Of a stretch of 6,660 bases of DNA, positions 1-6,249 are shown one piece after another. The DNA lies in contig CAZFMJ010000105.1 in the NCBI GenBank assembly GCA_964520045.1, positions 1 to 6,660 on the forward strand. Direction: 5' to 3'. Source of the stretch: CAZFMJ01 sp964520045 (GTDB taxonomy: Bacteria; Elusimicrobiota; Elusimicrobia; Elusimicrobiales; CAZFMJ01). The notes under the pieces are model-generated. The model searched no databases and was not told the DNA's origin. It worked only from the letters and a program-made list of their open reading frames with translations. A program made the translations under genes and the position numbers. Position 1 is the stretch's first letter, and each line of letters opens with the position of its first letter.

Positions 1-350
1 AGCCTCGGAGGGCAGGCATTTAGCTCCTCGATATTATGAGGCTCATGGGGGTTTTCCGGTTCCGGAATCAAGAAGTCTATAAGCGCGGTCACGGCTATAC
101 CGGCAAAAAAAGCGAGAGTGACCGCCCATCCGCCGGCCCTGCCGCCTATTTCAGCCGACAGAAGCCGGCGCGCATCCGGCAGCATTTCCGAAAGGGATAC
201 GTATATCATCACTCCCGCTGAAAATCCCAGGGAGGCGGACAGGAACCTGCGGCTCGTGTGTTTGGTGAAAAAGGTTATTATGCCGCCTATGCCGGTGGCC
301 AAGCCCGCCAAAGCGGAGAGTGTAAGCGCAAACCAAGGTGAATGGACCAT
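1..350 (-). CDS. zupT: ZupT-like ZIP-family divalent metal transporter, N-terminal part (cut by left edge)
   Basis: Inner-membrane ZIP-family importer of zinc and other divalent metals. The 116 complete codons visible on the minus strand start at the ATG at 350-348 and run off the window; the family is about 260-270 aa, so more than half is missing. I see a first membrane segment at about residues 7-28 containing LAGLATGIGG, a second at 36-57 with the family-typical SLGFSAGVMIYVS and SEMLP stretch (Glu55, Pro58), and a third at 75-95 ending in DFLIPEPENPHEPH, which resembles the DKLIPxxENPHE segment of ZupT proteins. The start fits the family N-terminus, with about ten residues before the first conserved helix. 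No Shine-Dalgarno sequence is visible upstream; instead a perfect palindrome directly abuts the start codon. The gene is divergent from the gene at 625. Assignment to ZupT rather than another ZIP subgroup rests on remembered family motifs; the transported metal cannot be read from this fragment. Confidence 0.9.
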   Translation of the reverse strand, partial: MVHSPWFALTLSALAGLATGIGGIITFFTKHTSRRFLSASLGFSAGVMIYVSLSEMLPDARRLLSAEIGGRAGGWAVTLAFFAGIAVTALIDFLIPEPENPHEPHNIEELNACPPR

Positions 351-365
351 GTAAACAAGTTTACA
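350..365. promoter_or_regulatory. Perfect 16-bp palindrome at the zupT start codon, candidate operator or start-codon hairpin
   Basis: TGTAAACAAGTTTACA is a perfect inverted repeat with 7-bp arms and a 2-bp centre. Its left end includes the first base of the zupT initiation codon (read on the minus strand). As DNA it has the size and symmetry of a dimeric repressor site. As RNA it would fold as UGUAAA-CUUG-UUUACA, a stem with a CUUG tetraloop directly before AUG. It does not match the Zur, Fur, MntR or cre (central CG) consensus sequences as I recall them, so the regulator is not assigned. Confidence 0.5.
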
Positions 366-569
366 ATTTTAATGCAGGATAAAAAAATATCGCTCTCCAT
401 GCTGTCGGCGGTAATACTCAGGTCGCTATGATGTGATTGCCGGCATAATCCCGCGCCTATCGCGCAAGTAACGCAGTTTTCTTAAATCAATTCTCGTCCG
501 GCAAGGGAAAGAAGCTCCGCTTTTGCCTGCGTAAATAGAATCATCCCAAAAAATCAAATCCGAAGTCCC

Positions 570-598
570 TTGACAAAACATAATGCCCGCGCAATACT
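570..598 (+). promoter_or_regulatory. Sigma70-like promoter for the transglutaminase-like gene
   Basis: A consensus -35 TTGACA (570-575) is followed after exactly 17 bp by AATACT (593-598), which matches 4 of 6 positions of the -10 consensus. Transcription would start near 605, giving a leader of about 20 nt that contains the GGGGAGAGG ribosome site at 614-622. The rest of the 351-624 intergenic stretch shows no gene-like frame or RNA gene that I can support. Confidence 0.55.
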
Positions 599-624
599 TT
601 TATTAGCGGATACGGGGAGAGGTT

Positions 625-1437
625 ATGAATATGCGGGTAATTCTAAGCATTATAATAATCGCATGCCAGCCTCAAGTTTGGGCTCAAACTCACGCAAGCG
701 CATTCTCCGAATTGCGAAGTTTTGCCGATTCCGATGAGTATTATCCGCCTCCGCCTGTCTACTCTCAGCCGGTTGAGCAAAAAAACGCATCAGGCAAAAC
801 CATGGTTAAGCTTGCCGCAGAATATGTAAAAACCATGCCCGCAAAAAGCCCGGGCGACGCGGCAAGGAACGTGTTATTGTTTATGCGCAGATACCTTAAG
901 CCCGCAGGCGGTGCTCAACGCGGAGCGCACGAATGGAGCGCGGAGCAGGTTCTCAACGAAGGCTCAACAAACGGATGCGTTGAATCCGCAAAAGTGTTTT
1001 TTGAGATTTTTAAATCGGCCTATCCGCATTATAGACCGGTATATCTCGATTCATTTAATTCCGCCTGCCCAAAAGGCGGGCATGCTGTGGTCGAAATAAC
1101 AGATTCCGGCGGCTCTCCCTTCATTATTGACAGCGCCTTCTATCCAAGCCTTCCCGATGTTCTTGAGAATTTTAACGGGGGAGACATAACCCCGCACAAA
1201 AGACACATTGAATCCGCACGTTATGAAAACTCCATACTATGCTACGACGACAATGAAAGAAGAAGTTTTAGATATTACAATCCCTGCGAAGATAAAAAGG
1301 AAGAGTTTTCAAGATATATCATTTACAGCCGTCACGCAGAACTGCCGAATACTGATAATGCCGAAAAAATAGAAAAACAAGCGAGAGAGCAGTTCAGTAA
1401 TACCGGGAAAGTTAGAACATATGACCGGTATTGGTGA
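625..1437 (+). CDS. Exported transglutaminase-like superfamily protein (Cys-His-Asp triad)
   Basis: A 270-aa protein. Residues 1-20 look like a signal peptide with a short hydrophobic run (VILSIIIIA) and a plausible signal peptidase I site after VWA20. A second reading, IIAC with Cys14 as a lipobox cysteine, is possible but weaker. A Pro/Tyr-rich linker follows at about 38-50. The core at roughly 60-175 carries the three landmarks of the papain-like transglutaminase fold in order: NGCVESA with Cys118, GGHAVVEI with His153, and FIIDSAF with Asp169. Bacterial members are mostly peptidases, amidases or cross-linking enzymes acting in the periplasm or at the surface; the substrate here is unknown. 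The C-terminal third (about 190-270) is charged and not recognised. A strong ribosome site (GGGGAGAGG, 614-622) supports ATG 625, although ATG 631 (Met3) is equally compatible. It probably has its own promoter and is monocistronic. Confidence 0.75.
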   Translation: MNMRVILSIIIIACQPQVWAQTHASAFSELRSFADSDEYYPPPPVYSQPVEQKNASGKTMVKLAAEYVKTMPAKSPGDAARNVLLFMRRYLKPAGGAQRGAHEWSAEQVLNEGSTNGCVESAKVFFEIFKSAYPHYRPVYLDSFNSACPKGGHAVVEITDSGGSPFIIDSAFYPSLPDVLENFNGGDITPHKRHIESARYENSILCYDDNERRSFRYYNPCEDKKEEFSRYIIYSRHAELPNTDNAEKIEKQAREQFSNTGKVRTYDRYW

Positions 1438-1463
1438 GTATTGAATGGCTCATCGTGCCGCCG

Positions 1464-1485
1464 GCGTGTCGTATGATTGACACGC
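1464..1485. repeat. Inverted repeat GCGTGTC-N8-GACACGC between the transglutaminase-like and MFS genes
   Basis: The arms at 1464-1470 and 1479-1485 are perfect 7-bp reverse complements around an 8-nt loop. The hairpin lies 27 bp past the stop of the upstream gene, where a terminator would be expected, but the nearest T-run (1500-1504) is about 15 nt beyond the stem. An intrinsic terminator is therefore doubtful, and an operator for the downstream transporter gene is an equal alternative. Confidence 0.4.
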
Positions 1486-1545
1486 GTGGAAAGCTTTAAT
1501 TTTTAAGATACGAATGCAAAGGCAGTTCCGGCGTTGTTGTCGGCA

Positions 1546-1551
1546 TATACT
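1546..1551 (+). promoter_or_regulatory. Possible -10 element (TATACT) for the MFS gene
   Basis: TATACT sits 21 bp before ATG 1573 and is the same hexamer used in the better supported kinase-operon promoter. No convincing -35 lies 16-18 bp upstream, so this is weak. If real, it argues against the alternative upstream TTG start at 1534. Confidence 0.3.
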
Positions 1552-1572
1552 GATAAAGACTTGTTTTTTGTT

Positions 1573-2862
1573 ATGAAATTACCCGGTTTAAAATTGGGAC
1601 GGGATTTCTGGCTGTTCAGATCCGGACAGGCGGTTTCCGTCATCGGCGACGGCTGTACTTCGATAGCGCTGGCGTGGTGGATACTCGACTCCACCGGTTC
1701 GGCGGGGAAACTGGCCTCAGTGCTTTCGCCCGCGATGTTCGCCGCTATTTTAATGATACCCTTATTCGGACCGCTCGGCGATAGATTTGAACGTAAAAAA
1801 ATACTCATAATAAGCGACCTGTGGCGCGCGGGGCTGATGCTGTCGCTGGCCGTCATGGCATATCTGAAATATTTCAATCTGCCGGTTATTATCGGCCTGT
1901 ATCTGCTTGTATCGCTCGGCAGCGCTTCTTTTTTTTCTGTTGCCGCGAGTATTGTGCCTCAGCTGGTAAAAAAGGAGCAGCTGCAGGAGGCGATAGCGCA
2001 TGGCAGGGCCGTAATGTCGGCGGGACGACTTTTGGGCGGCGCTATCGGAGGAATTCTGGTATCGGTTTTAGGCGTATCGGGAGCATTTCTAGTGGATGGA
2101 TTGTCGTTTTTGCTCGCGGCGGGCGCGGCGTATCTGATAAAAGCGGACACAAAACCGCCGGCTGTAATCTCCGAAGCTAAAGGAAAAATCGAGCGCTGGC
2201 TGAAAGATTTAAAAGCAGGCTTTTACGCGCTGATCCGCATCCCCGTGCGCCTGCGTCTGCTTGTTCTTGAAACGGCGATAAATTTTACCTCCGCACCTAT
2301 TATAATTGCGTTGCCCGTGCTTGTGAAACAGGAGCGCAATATGCCCGCGTGGTTTCTGGGAGGATTAGAGGCGGGCATAAGCGCGGGCGCGATAGTAGGC
2401 GCGCTTATCGCAGGTTATGCCTGCCGGAAAATTTATCCGGATATAGTATCCACAGCGGGGCTGGCGCTGTTTAGTTTGGGACTGGCGATATTGCCTCTGG
2501 CGCCTGATTTGCTCCTGCCGCTTGTAATAACGTTTATATGCGGAGTTTCGCTTGCGCTGGGCAATATCCCGATTCAAACGCAGGCGCTCATCGCAACGCC
2601 TGATGAATACCGCTCAAGAATAGACTCGCTGGCTTCTTTCATCGGGCACTGCTCCCAACCTATAGGCATGGCCTTTGCGGCATGGCTGATATCCGGCATA
2701 GGAGTAAATAAAACCATAATGCTTGCCGGCGGCGCGTGTTTTGTTTTATGCCCGCTGGCGTACGCGGTTCCAGATTTCAAACTGCTTCTCAGACTGCCGG
2801 CGGGAGAGGCTGACGGCTTTTTCATGAAAAAATATCCCGCGGCCTTTGCGAAAAGAGGTTAG
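1573..2862 (+). CDS. Major facilitator superfamily transporter, drug-efflux-like (MefA/EntS-type)
   Basis: A 429-aa inner-membrane protein with about 12 hydrophobic segments, the usual MFS size. The N-terminus FWLFRSGQAVSVIGDG (12-27) followed by ALAWWILDSTGSA is characteristic of the group that holds macrolide-efflux MefA and siderophore exporter EntS. The MFS motif A loop between helices 2 and 3 is clear at 66-76 (GPLGDRFERKK). A long polar loop at about 190-225 separates the two six-helix halves. The C-terminus after about 400 is short and cytoplasmic (FFMKKYP, KRG). Substrate cannot be deduced; proton-driven export of a small molecule is the family norm. The frame stays open upstream to a TTG at 1534, but ATG 1573 gives the family-typical N-terminus and lies after the candidate -10. 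Neither start has a good ribosome site. No partner gene of a siderophore or antibiotic pathway lies alongside. Confidence 0.85.
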   Translation: MKLPGLKLGRDFWLFRSGQAVSVIGDGCTSIALAWWILDSTGSAGKLASVLSPAMFAAILMIPLFGPLGDRFERKKILIISDLWRAGLMLSLAVMAYLKYFNLPVIIGLYLLVSLGSASFFSVAASIVPQLVKKEQLQEAIAHGRAVMSAGRLLGGAIGGILVSVLGVSGAFLVDGLSFLLAAGAAYLIKADTKPPAVISEAKGKIERWLKDLKAGFYALIRIPVRLRLLVLETAINFTSAPIIIALPVLVKQERNMPAWFLGGLEAGISAGAIVGALIAGYACRKIYPDIVSTAGLALFSLGLAILPLAPDLLLPLVITFICGVSLALGNIPIQTQALIATPDEYRSRIDSLASFIGHCSQPIGMAFAAWLISGIGVNKTIMLAGGACFVLCPLAYAVPDFKLLLRLPAGEADGFFMKKYPAAFAKRG

Positions 2863-2968
2863 GTTATTTAATGTGGCCCCGCGCATCGTTGTCTCCGTTT
2901 TACAGCATGCTGGTATGGTCTTGCCAATTTTTTACCGCAGATTCTTGTAATATAGCGAGGTGTCCCCC

Positions 2969-3859
2969 ATGAAAAGATTTATCGGATTGCCGGCGAAAGC
3001 GTTTGTTATTGCCCTTATCATCGCGGGAACACAAACCCTGCGCGGGCACGATAATCCCCCTGCATCTCCTGCCGGCGGACATGCTGTAAGCGGCGCCTCA
3101 GGGAAAAGCCCCGCCTCGCCGGTATTAAAAAGCACGGCGACCAACTACGGCCATGGCGACGACTCTGCCGCGGCGGTATTACAAAGTAACTATACTACCG
3201 AACATTTTATTTTCCATTTTTCCGAAGACAAGAGCGCGCTGGGAGAACTTTTCGCGGCTTTGGAAAATAACTATTCGAAAATCACAAAAGCATTTGGAAT
3301 AAATCCGGCCAATAAAGTAAAAGTTGAAATATATCCGGATATAAAGCTGTATCATCGCAGAACGTTCGGCGAGAACTCCCCCGACTGGATGGTGGGCAAC
3401 TTTGACCCCGATAATAATGTGGTAAGGATGGTTTCGCCTAACAATCCCGGCTCGTATCACGATTATAAGTCGGTTGTTGAGATCGCGGCGCACGAATTCG
3501 CGCACTGCGTCACTTTCGAATACCGCAGCCGGAACAACAAGAATCTGCCCAATTGGCTGAATGAAGGTTTATCGCTTTACTACGCGGATCAATTCGTTGA
3601 GAACGACAAGAAACGGGTAAAAGAAGCGGTCGCGTCGAATGATATCCCCGCTCTTTCCGACTTGAAAGATGATTTTGTTAAATATCACGGCTACACATTT
3701 TCATATACTGTCGTTGATTTTATTATAAAAAAATACGGCGAAAAGAAATTAATGGAATTTGTCAAGAACCCCGATTCCTACGGCAAAATATTTTCAATGT
3801 CAAAAAAGAAATTTAACGCCGAATGGCAGGCGTATCTAAAAGAAGAATATAAACAATAA
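2969..3859 (+). CDS. Exported zinc metallopeptidase, MA clan gluzincin type (HExxH...E)
   Basis: A 296-aa protein with a signal-like N-terminus (Lys/Arg at 2-3 and 10, hydrophobic AFVIALIIAG at 11-20), then a Pro/Ala/Gly/Ser-rich linker at about 28-70. The catalytic domain follows from about 75. Its zinc site is explicit: HEFAH at 175-179 (His175, Glu176, His179) and the third ligand Glu199 in NWLNEGLSLYYAD, 20 residues later, the gluzincin spacing seen in Peptidase_MA-like families. Upstream strands (KVKVEIYPD) and the downstream Tyr/Phe-rich helices also fit that family, including the closing FNAEWQAYLKEEY segment. It should act outside the cytoplasm on proteins or peptides; the substrate is unknown. 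ATG 2969 is chosen because GAGGTG at 2957-2962 is a good ribosome site 6 nt upstream; an in-frame GTG at 2960 lies inside that site. The gene converges on the kinase operon. Confidence 0.82.
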   Translation: MKRFIGLPAKAFVIALIIAGTQTLRGHDNPPASPAGGHAVSGASGKSPASPVLKSTATNYGHGDDSAAAVLQSNYTTEHFIFHFSEDKSALGELFAALENNYSKITKAFGINPANKVKVEIYPDIKLYHRRTFGENSPDWMVGNFDPDNNVVRMVSPNNPGSYHDYKSVVEIAAHEFAHCVTFEYRSRNNKNLPNWLNEGLSLYYADQFVENDKKRVKEAVASNDIPALSDLKDDFVKYHGYTFSYTVVDFIIKKYGEKKLMEFVKNPDSYGKIFSMSKKKFNAEWQAYLKEEYKQ

Positions 3860-3899
3860 AGAGAAACAGACGGGGCGCGCAAGGGTTAAATCAGCCCAT

Positions 3900-3937
3900 A
3901 AAAAAATCCGCGGAGAGCCGCAAGGCCTGGGCGCGGA
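3900..3937 (-). terminator. Intrinsic terminator of the lipoprotein-kinase operon
   Basis: On the minus strand, TCCGCG pairs with CGCGGA (plus-strand arms 3932-3937 and 3907-3912). A smaller internal GCC/GGC hairpin lies within the loop, and seven T residues follow directly (A-run at 3900-3906 on the plus strand). It begins 63 bp after the kinase stop codon. No T-run follows on the plus strand, so it does not obviously serve the convergent peptidase gene, for which I see no terminator. Confidence 0.75.
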
Positions 3938-4000
3938 AAAGTTATCACGTAAAAGTGGAGGGCGGAACTATGCTGCCGGAACCGGAAGAGACAGCCCCGC

Positions 4001-5332
4001 TCAGGCAGGGATTATTTTTATGTCTTCTTTTGAGACGGCGGGTTTTACGGCGGCTATGGGAAGCGAAAAATAGAAACAGGAATTTTTGCCCGGCTCGCTC
4101 TTTATCTCCAATCCGCTTCCGTGCAGTAAGAGCATCTCTATAGAAATCTTCATGCCCAGGCCGAATCCGGAGGCGACGGCGCGGCCTTCCTCGGTCCTGT
4201 AAAATTCTTCCCTTATCTTCCTTATCTCTTCCGGCTTTATCCCATTGCCGCTATTTTCTATATAAAAGGTTATACGCCCCTGTTTTTCCGCGTTAGGCGT
4301 CAGCTTGACCGAGATAGCGCCGTTTTCCGGAGTGTATTTCACCGCGTTGCCCATAAGGTTTGAGACCACCAGCGAAAGCGCCTCCCTGTCGGCTGAAACC
4401 AGCGCCGGCGCGTCCGGCATCTCAAGCGAGAAAGAAATATGCTTCTGGCGCATCAGCCCTTCCATTGAATAAGCCGCCCCCGAAACGATGTCGCGCAGAG
4501 CCAGCTCTTTCTTCTGCAGTTTGAAGCGTCCGGCCTCCATTCTGGCTTCATTGAGAATGTTCTTTACGTAATTACCCAGAGATTTGCACTCGGATTCCAG
4601 CGTGCGGTAAAGCATGGGCCGATTGGCCTCGCCTTTTCCGCTATCCCCTTTTTCAAGCATAAAAAGCGCGGTATCTATCACGGTCAGCGCGTTATTGAAT
4701 TCATGGCTGACGGTGCGCACCATAGCGGATTTAAGCATGGAAGCCTTGTGCTCTTCGCGCATATAGTGGCGCAGCTGCACCAGCAGAAGGATGACCACCA
4801 GCGCGGCCGTGGAAATGAACATGAGCCTCCGCCTGGTGCCGGAGAGGCTGCGGTCCAGCGTTTCGCTGTTGAGCGCCAGCACGACGGTGCCCAGCCGTTT
4901 TTTGCCGACCAATATAGGATTGGAAAAGTAATAATACTCCAGCCCATCCGCTCCTTTGTAAGTCTGCATCATCTGGTTTTTAAGGTTCATGGCGCATTCC
5001 GCCTCGCGGCTGGAATCCAAATCCCCTATTTTTTCCGGCTCGGAATGCGACATTATCCGCCCTGATTCGCTTAAAATGGAGGCGTATTTTGTCATCTTTT
5101 CCAGCATCAGCGTGTTTATAAGGAAATGCAGGGCGAAATGATCGACTTGCGGAAAGAGCGCCGCGCCCGCCCATTTGGAGAAAATTTGGACGCGCATGGA
5201 CGTGTAATCGAAAATGGAGTTTTTCTCGGACTTGAGTATAAGGCCGGAGGAGGCGGCTATCACTATGAATGCGGCGAGGGAAATAAAGAGAAAAACATTA
5301 ACCAAATTTTCCCTAATTTTTTTAAATTGCAT
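4001..5332 (-). CDS. Membrane sensor histidine kinase (HisKA + HATPase_c), no adjacent response regulator
   Basis: A 443-aa inner-membrane kinase. Helix 1 at about 12-33 and helix 2 at about 170-187 flank a roughly 135-residue periplasmic sensor region. The end of that region (YYYFSNPILVGKKRLGTVVLALNSETLDRSL is split here: YYYFSNPI near 133-140, LGTVVLALN near 147-155) resembles Cache/PDC-type sensors. The H-box is SHEFNN with phospho-acceptor His210. The ATPase domain has the N-box with Asn329 (NLMGNAVKYTP), a G1 box NSGNG at 360-364, an F-box EFYR near 376-379, and a G2 box GFGLG at 389-393. The G1 position that is usually Asp (DxGxG) is Asn360 here, a change also known from functional kinases such as CusS. 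The gene starts 21 bp after the lipoprotein gene and shares its promoter; its own ribosome site is weak (GAAGAA), suggesting coupled expression. No response regulator lies in the window, so the output is unknown. Confidence 0.92.
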   Translation of the reverse strand: MQFKKIRENLVNVFLFISLAAFIVIAASSGLILKSEKNSIFDYTSMRVQIFSKWAGAALFPQVDHFALHFLINTLMLEKMTKYASILSESGRIMSHSEPEKIGDLDSSREAECAMNLKNQMMQTYKGADGLEYYYFSNPILVGKKRLGTVVLALNSETLDRSLSGTRRRLMFISTAALVVILLLVQLRHYMREEHKASMLKSAMVRTVSHEFNNALTVIDTALFMLEKGDSGKGEANRPMLYRTLESECKSLGNYVKNILNEARMEAGRFKLQKKELALRDIVSGAAYSMEGLMRQKHISFSLEMPDAPALVSADREALSLVVSNLMGNAVKYTPENGAISVKLTPNAEKQGRITFYIENSGNGIKPEEIRKIREEFYRTEEGRAVASGFGLGMKISIEMLLLHGSGLEIKSEPGKNSCFYFSLPIAAVKPAVSKEDIKIIPA

Positions 5333-5353
5333 GGTTCTTCTTCAGCGGCGGCG

Positions 5354-5683
5354 CTATTCCTGCCCGGCGGCAAGGCTTATTTTTTTCTTCAGCTCAAGCG
5401 CAGGCGGATAAGAGGGGTGTATGGCGAAAATCTCTTTGAGATATCCGCCTGAAGCCGCCATTTCGTTATTGCTGTACGCCCCGACCGCCTTGTAATAAAG
5501 CTGTTCGATTTTTTTCGTCTGCTCCGCGGAAAGCCTGAGCGCCGCCGGCTCTTTTTTGGAAACGGGGTGGTCGTCAGACATGAACACGGGCTCAGGCTCG
5601 TAAACGCGCATTTTAGGCGAAACACAGGCCGAAACGAGCGCGCAGAAAACAAAAGCCGGAATAATATATTTTTGAAAAATCAT
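5354..5683 (-). CDS. Small lipoprotein with a single TPR-like repeat, first gene of the kinase operon
   Basis: A 109-aa protein with a signal sequence (MIFQKYIIPAFVFCA) and a good lipobox LVSAC, so Cys20 should be lipidated and the protein anchored in a membrane on the outer side. A polar, Pro-rich linker is followed by a helical region (about 52-104) that reads as one TPR-like unit: YYKAVGAYSNNEMAASGGYL, then EIFAIHPSYPPALELKKKI, with the typical small-residue, Tyr/Leu and Pro spacing. One repeat is too little for a standalone superhelix, so pairing with a partner is likely. Position just before the kinase gene on one transcript suggests a periplasmic accessory or sensory partner of that kinase; this is inference. 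The putative transcript start lies only about 7 nt before the ATG, with a poor ribosome site (GCGGGG too close to the start), so initiation may be near-leaderless. Confidence 0.75.
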   Translation of the reverse strand: MIFQKYIIPAFVFCALVSACVSPKMRVYEPEPVFMSDDHPVSKKEPAALRLSAEQTKKIEQLYYKAVGAYSNNEMAASGGYLKEIFAIHPSYPPALELKKKISLAAGQE

Positions 5684-5696
5684 ATCCCCGCTTTAG

Positions 5697-5725
5697 AGTA
5701 TACAATAACAGGAACGGCACTTCAA
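5697..5725 (-). promoter_or_regulatory. Sigma70-like promoter of the lipoprotein-kinase operon
   Basis: Read on the minus strand, -35 TTGAAG (5725-5720) and -10 TATACT (5702-5697) are separated by exactly 17 bp. The expected start near 5690 leaves a very short leader before the ATG at 5683. The imperfect -35 overlapped by direct repeats is the arrangement expected of an activator-dependent promoter. Confidence 0.6.
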
Positions 5726-5743
5726 AAGCCCTTTCAAAAGCCC
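5721..5743. repeat. Direct repeat of TTCAAAAGCCC, 12-bp period, overlapping the kinase-operon -35
   Basis: TTCAAAAGCCC occurs at 5721-5731 and again, identical, at 5733-5743. The first copy includes most of the -35 of the kinase-operon promoter and the second lies just upstream of it. Near-helical-turn tandem repeats at this location are typical of OmpR/PhoB-type response-regulator sites (usually 11-bp period). The regulator is not identified. Confidence 0.6.
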
Positions 5744-5804
5744 GCATCAAATCATTTAAAATGTTACCGGACGAAACCGGCGTTTCTCCCTTCCATTTCA
5801 GAAG

Positions 5805-5833
5805 TTGACTTTTGAAAAAATAGGCTGTATGAT
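5805..5833 (+). promoter_or_regulatory. Strong sigma70-like promoter of the first GGCCG peptide gene
   Basis: TTGACT (5805-5810), a 17-bp spacer and TATGAT (5828-5833) give five of six consensus matches in each box with ideal spacing. Transcription should start near 5840, about 30 nt before GTG 5871. Because the promoter occupies 5805-5833, an in-frame TTG at 5805 cannot be the translation start. Confidence 0.75.
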
Positions 5834-5870
5834 ATGGGTGACGGTATCAATATCGGGAAGAGGAGGCGTC

Positions 5871-6167
5871 GTGAAAATAAAAATAATACGGATATTCGTA
5901 ATGGCGTTCACGCTCGCTGCAATAGGATATATGGCGATCTCAGCTCAGCAGACTACCGACATCGAAACTGCGGCGCCCGGCATCGGCACTACGGCTGCCG
6001 GCGTGGGAACAACTGTTTCAAAAGCGGCGGGGGGTGCGGGAGTAACCGGCGGCGGGACAGGATTGACGACCGTTACGGGGGGCAACACCGGAGCGGGATC
6101 CAACAGCAACGCGTCATCCCAAAAAAAGGAAGGCGGCGAAGACTCAGGCGGCGGATGCTGCGGTTAA
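5871..6167 (+). CDS. Exported Gly/Thr-rich small protein with C-terminal GGCCG (paralogue 1)
   Basis: A 98-aa protein that I do not recognise as a named family. The GTG start is set by the ribosome site AGAGGAGG (5859-5866) and by the promoter just upstream. Residues 1-25 form a clear signal sequence: Lys/Arg at 2, 4 and 7, a hydrophobic core, and a possible cut after ISA25. The rest (about 73 aa) is low-complexity and rich in Gly, Thr, Ala and Val with a near-repeat (GIGTTA, GVGTTV), then a Ser/Asn and Lys/Glu/Asp segment, ending GGGCCG. There are no cysteines except the terminal pair. The composition suggests a flexible, extended chain. The signal sequence matches the next gene at 22 of 26 positions and the tail matches exactly, so the two are paralogues. 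Vicinal cysteines could bind metal, form disulfides or serve as an attachment point; none of these is shown. It is divergent from the kinase operon. Confidence 0.75.
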   Translation: MKIKIIRIFVMAFTLAAIGYMAISAQQTTDIETAAPGIGTTAAGVGTTVSKAAGGAGVTGGGTGLTTVTGGNTGAGSNSNASSQKKEGGEDSGGGCCG

Positions 6168-6176
6168 AATAGGTCT

Positions 6177-6203
6177 AAAGGCCTATAAACACATAGGTCC
6201 TTT
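6177..6203 (+). other. Imperfect hairpin after the first GGCCG peptide gene
   Basis: AAAGGCCTAT (6177-6186) pairs with ATAGGTCCTTT (6193-6203) as ten base pairs with one bulged T and a 6-nt AAACAC loop. It begins nine bases after the stop codon. There is no T-run beyond the stem, so it may act as a partial terminator, a processing site or a 3'-end stabiliser rather than a strong intrinsic terminator. Confidence 0.45.
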
Positions 6204-6249
6204 GGCACTCGTTAAACAGGCCGGATGGCGGTAAGATAATAGTAGAAGC

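Noticed and set aside
118..354. Plus-strand open frame opposite the zupT fragment
   Set aside because: It is the antisense shadow of a clear ZIP-family protein on the minus strand and has no protein-like composition or ribosome site of its own.
2903..2912. Palindrome CAGCATGCTG between the MFS and metallopeptidase genes
   Set aside because: Only ten bases with no loop and no flanking support; such a short dyad is expected by chance at this scale.
2960..2968. GTG start three codons upstream for the metallopeptidase
   Set aside because: The GTG lies within the GAGGTG ribosome site that serves ATG 2969 at ideal spacing.
3883..3897. GGGTT/AGCCC stem as terminator of the metallopeptidase gene
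   Set aside because: The stem is five pairs with a G-U and is followed by an A-run on the plus strand, not a T-run.
3940..4000. Possible riboswitch-like purine-rich segment between the convergent genes
   Set aside because: No recognisable aptamer core, and no gene downstream in either orientation that it could control.
5805..5870. Upstream TTG start extending peptide 1 by 22 residues
   Set aside because: The stretch contains the -35 and -10 boxes of the promoter, and GTG 5871 has a strong ribosome site and aligns with the start of the paralogue.
5871..5950. Type IV pilin or pseudopilin leader (FTLAAIG resembles the pilin FTLIE stretch)
   Set aside because: There is no Gly before the hydrophobic segment and no Glu at position 5, and the hydrophobic run is short like a Sec signal peptide.
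6202..6220. Sigma54 promoter suggested by TTGGCAC before peptide 2
   Set aside because: The GC dinucleotide required ten bases after GG is absent (AC instead).
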